The notes beneath the pieces are model-generated. The model did not search any database and had not been told where the DNA came from. It was given only the letters and a program-made list of their open reading frames with translations. Source: an uncultured Alkaliphilus sp. (lineage in GTDB: Bacteria; Bacillota; Clostridia; Peptostreptococcales; Natronincolaceae). Taken from it: a stretch of DNA of 64,000 nt. Of the stretch, positions 62,033 through 64,000 are shown piece after piece. The translations under genes and the position numbers were made by a program. Location: assembly GCA_938074565.1 (NCBI GenBank), contig CALJEQ010000006.1, forward strand, positions 124,001 to 188,000. Direction: 5' to 3'. The first letter of the stretch is position 1. Every line of letters starts with the position of its first letter.

Positions 62033-62430
62033 TCTATAGTTATAGCTGCTTTTCTTTAACATATAGAGGTTGTGTTAAATAATCTGTAATTTATAGTACT
62101 TTTACAAATTTTCTGATATAATGTAGAAAAATAATATTTAATTAACAGTGTCAAACAAGACTATCAGGAGTGTTACAATTGTTTGTATCTAATAAACAGT
62201 GGTTGTATGATACTGTAAAATGTTAGGGAAATATGTTAGAAAGTTAAAAATTATTTTATAAAGGAAGTGATTAGGAAGAACTGAATTAATGACAAAAAAT
62301 TCTAGTTGCAGCCAGTATCAATAGATTAATGTCAAAGGGAAAAATAGAAAGATCAACTTTTAAGCTAGTTCAGGGGAAAAAAGAGTTGCTATCCATTTTT
62401 TATTCAAGAATTTAAGGGGGAGAAAAGGAA
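62033..62430. other. Intergenic region with a possible gene remnant
   Basis: About 400 bases without an accepted gene. Near its end a short frame (ATG 62329 to TAA 62415; MSKGKIERSTFKLVQGKKEL), preceded in frame by ILVAASINRL without a start, looks like the tail of a broken helical protein. It has no ribosome site. Confidence 0.35.
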
Positions 62431-63318
62431 ATGAAATATAAAAAAGCTATTATAACACTTGTTATTTGTGTTGCAGTTTTAGCAACACTGTCATCATTAG
62501 TTGGAGTATTTTCTAATGAAGGGGTGGAGCCCTACGAATTTGAATCTGTATATGGAAAAACTGTAGAAATTTTTGGAAGTGGTGTTTATAAACGTGATTC
62601 TTTAACATATGTAATACAGGGGAGAGCCCAAGATGCAATAATTGCCGCAATAGGGGTACCTATTCTTCTTATATCACTTTATTTTGCACAGAAAAATTTA
62701 TTAAAGGGTAAATTATTACTTACTGGAATGTTAACCTTCTTTTTGTATACATATATGGGTTATACCTTTCTATGGATATATAACTATTTGTTTTTAGTTT
62801 ATATAGCCCTCATGTCATCGAGTTTTTTTGCACTTGCCCTCTCAATAATGTCAATTGATTTAGATGAACTAAAGGTAGCCTTTAATGAAAAACTTCCAAT
62901 TAAGCTTTTAGCTGGGTTTCAAATTGTACTTGGAATTTTTATAGGGATGCTTTGGTTAGGAAGGATTCTACCAGCTGTCATAAACAATACAGTACCAGTA
63001 GATTTAGATCATTATTCCTCACTGGTTATACAAGGTCTAGATTTAGGATTTATCGTACCTCTAGCATTTTTATCAGCTATTTTACTATTAAGAAGAAATG
63101 TTTTTGGTTATCTATTATCTTCTATTGTTATTACAAAAGGGGTGGTACTAGGGGTTTCAGTTACAGCAGTTATTACGTCACTAATCTATTCAGGCAAAGA
63201 TCCGAGCATTGTGGAGTTGGTAATGTTTCCGTCTATAACATTGATAAGTACATATTTAATGTTTATATTTTTAAAAAATGTAAAAGAGCCTTTGAATAAT
63301 AAGGTGAAACATAGTTAA
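62431..63318 (+). CDS. Hypothetical polytopic membrane protein, copy 1
   Basis: A 295-residue membrane protein with about eight hydrophobic segments. An N-terminal helix is followed by an extracytoplasmic stretch (GVEPYEFESVYGKTVEIFGS and a basic KRDSLTYVIQGRAQDA). The remaining helices are linked by short loops, with a conserved-looking cytoplasmic DLDELKVAFNEKLPIKLLAGFQ. No family is recognised. AAGGGGGAG precedes the ATG. A close paralog begins 125 bases downstream in the same direction, indicating tandem duplication. Confidence 0.78.
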   Translation: MKYKKAIITLVICVAVLATLSSLVGVFSNEGVEPYEFESVYGKTVEIFGSGVYKRDSLTYVIQGRAQDAIIAAIGVPILLISLYFAQKNLLKGKLLLTGMLTFFLYTYMGYTFLWIYNYLFLVYIALMSSSFFALALSIMSIDLDELKVAFNEKLPIKLLAGFQIVLGIFIGMLWLGRILPAVINNTVPVDLDHYSSLVIQGLDLGFIVPLAFLSAILLLRRNVFGYLLSSIVITKGVVLGVSVTAVITSLIYSGKDPSIVELVMFPSITLISTYLMFIFLKNVKEPLNNKVKHS

Positions 63319-63442
63319 ATGAAATTTACCATGTAGTTGGGGAGACTAGGTATTTTTTTATGAACAGTGAAGTATTAAATATTTATACCAGTAACAGTTC
63401 CCCAACGAGTTATTTATAAAAAATCAGTGCGGAGGAAGGACT

Positions 63443-64000
63443 ATGAAATTTAAAAAAACGATGTTGATTCTGGTTATTACTATTGTGGTCTTAGCAGGAT
63501 TGTCATCATACACTTCAGTATTTTCTGATAAAGGTGATGGACAATATGAGTTTGAGTCTGTTTTTGGAGAAAAGGTAGAAATTTATGGAGGAGGAAATTA
63601 TAAACGTGATTCTATATCATATGCATTACAGGGAATAGCCCAAGATGCCTTAATCGGGTTTATATTTATTCCAATGCTTATCGTGTCATTTTATTTTGCT
63701 CGGAAAAATTCATTAAGAGGCAAACTTATGCTTACGGGAACCTTATCTTATTTTGCTTATACATTCTTGACCTATACGTATTTATGGGTCTTTAATAGTT
63801 TATTCTTGGTTTATGTAATATGTATGTCGGCAAGTTTTTTTGCACTTTTTCTTTCAGTATTGTCGTTTGATCTCGAAGAACTAAAGTTATCCTTTAATGA
63901 AAAGCTTCCAATTAAGTTTATAGCTGGGTTTCAAATTGTTTTTGGTATTGCAATTGCACTACTTTGGTTGGAGAAAGTTCTACCTGCTCTCATTAATAAT
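63443..64000 (+). CDS. Hypothetical polytopic membrane protein, copy 2 (cut by window edge)
   Basis: Starts at ATG 63443 behind GGAGGAAGGA and is open for 186 codons to the window end. The translation (MKFKKTMLILVITIVVLAGL, then YEFESVFGEKVEIYGGGNYKRD, with LEELKLSFNEKLPIKFIAGFQI later) matches copy 1 closely along its length, including the extracytoplasmic YEFESV–GxKVEI block and the NEKLPIK loop. It is a tandem paralog; the C-terminus lies beyond this window. Confidence 0.85.
   Translation, partial: MKFKKTMLILVITIVVLAGLSSYTSVFSDKGDGQYEFESVFGEKVEIYGGGNYKRDSISYALQGIAQDALIGFIFIPMLIVSFYFARKNSLRGKLMLTGTLSYFAYTFLTYTYLWVFNSLFLVYVICMSASFFALFLSVLSFDLEELKLSFNEKLPIKFIAGFQIVFGIAIALLWLEKVLPALINN

Noticed and set aside
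62952..63299. 115-residue plus-strand frame within the membrane protein gene at 62431
   Set aside because: It overlaps the better gene in another frame, is rich in Tyr/Phe/Ser as expected of a frame shadow, and has no ribosome site.

Overview
The window is a low-GC, gene-dense Gram-positive chromosome segment. WhiA, clostridial-type dnaE–pfkA–pyk order, a GerMN-domain protein, strong AGGAGG ribosome sites, anaerobic amino-acid catabolism and clostridial RiPP families together suggest an anaerobic, probably spore-forming Clostridia (possibly Alkaliphilus-like). That placement is an inference; there is no rRNA in the window.

Layout. 1–3.4 kb: housekeeping and regulatory genes (NUDIX, DUF1540, whiA, HD-GYP). 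3.6–10.2 kb: a histidine/urocanate degradation operon with one-carbon energy recovery (fhs, long-form hutU, glutamate formimidoyltransferase, hutI, fchA). It has no histidine ammonia-lyase. 10.3–22 kb: a complete class II lanthipeptide locus with three precursors, LanM, LanFEG, a C39-type LanT, an HlyD-like partner and a flavodoxin-like reductase that may be a LanJ-type dehydroamino-acid reductase. 22–30 kb: two paralogous 1,020-residue SARP/BTAD–AAA–TPR regulators with two small genes between them. 30.2–38.8 kb: a BCCT transporter, a three-subunit molybdenum hydroxylase, a HAL-family lyase that has lost its MIO-forming Ala-Ser-Gly, and the cofactor genes yqeC and mocA. 38.8–51.2 kb: core genes (dnaE, pfkA, pyk, thioesterase, fxsA, aldo/keto reductase, GerMN protein, rlmD). 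51.7–57.8 kb: a second RiPP locus of the clostridial Cys-rich peptide/CcpM type (ABC exporter, Cys-rich precursor, radical SAM maturase, maturation protein, ACP-like protein, subtilisin). 57.8–64 kb: decayed intergenic DNA with an IS3-type remnant, a methyltransferase, a YidC paralog, an HTH regulator with a perfect operator palindrome, and two tandem membrane-protein paralogs, the last cut by the window edge.

How the parts may work together. The 30–39 kb block looks like a route for a histidine betaine such as ergothioneine or hercynine. BCCT carriers take up trimethylammonium zwitterions. A HAL-fold lyase without MIO matches what is known of ergothionase, which expels trimethylamine to give (thio)urocanate. 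The molybdenum hydroxylase could process that product, and urocanate would enter the hut operon 20 kb upstream, ending in formiminoglutamate, formyl-THF and ATP. This scheme is inferred from gene content and one diagnostic motif. Both RiPP loci share a design: a perfect stem-loop lies between the precursor gene(s) and the modification enzyme, probably to keep precursor transcript in excess.
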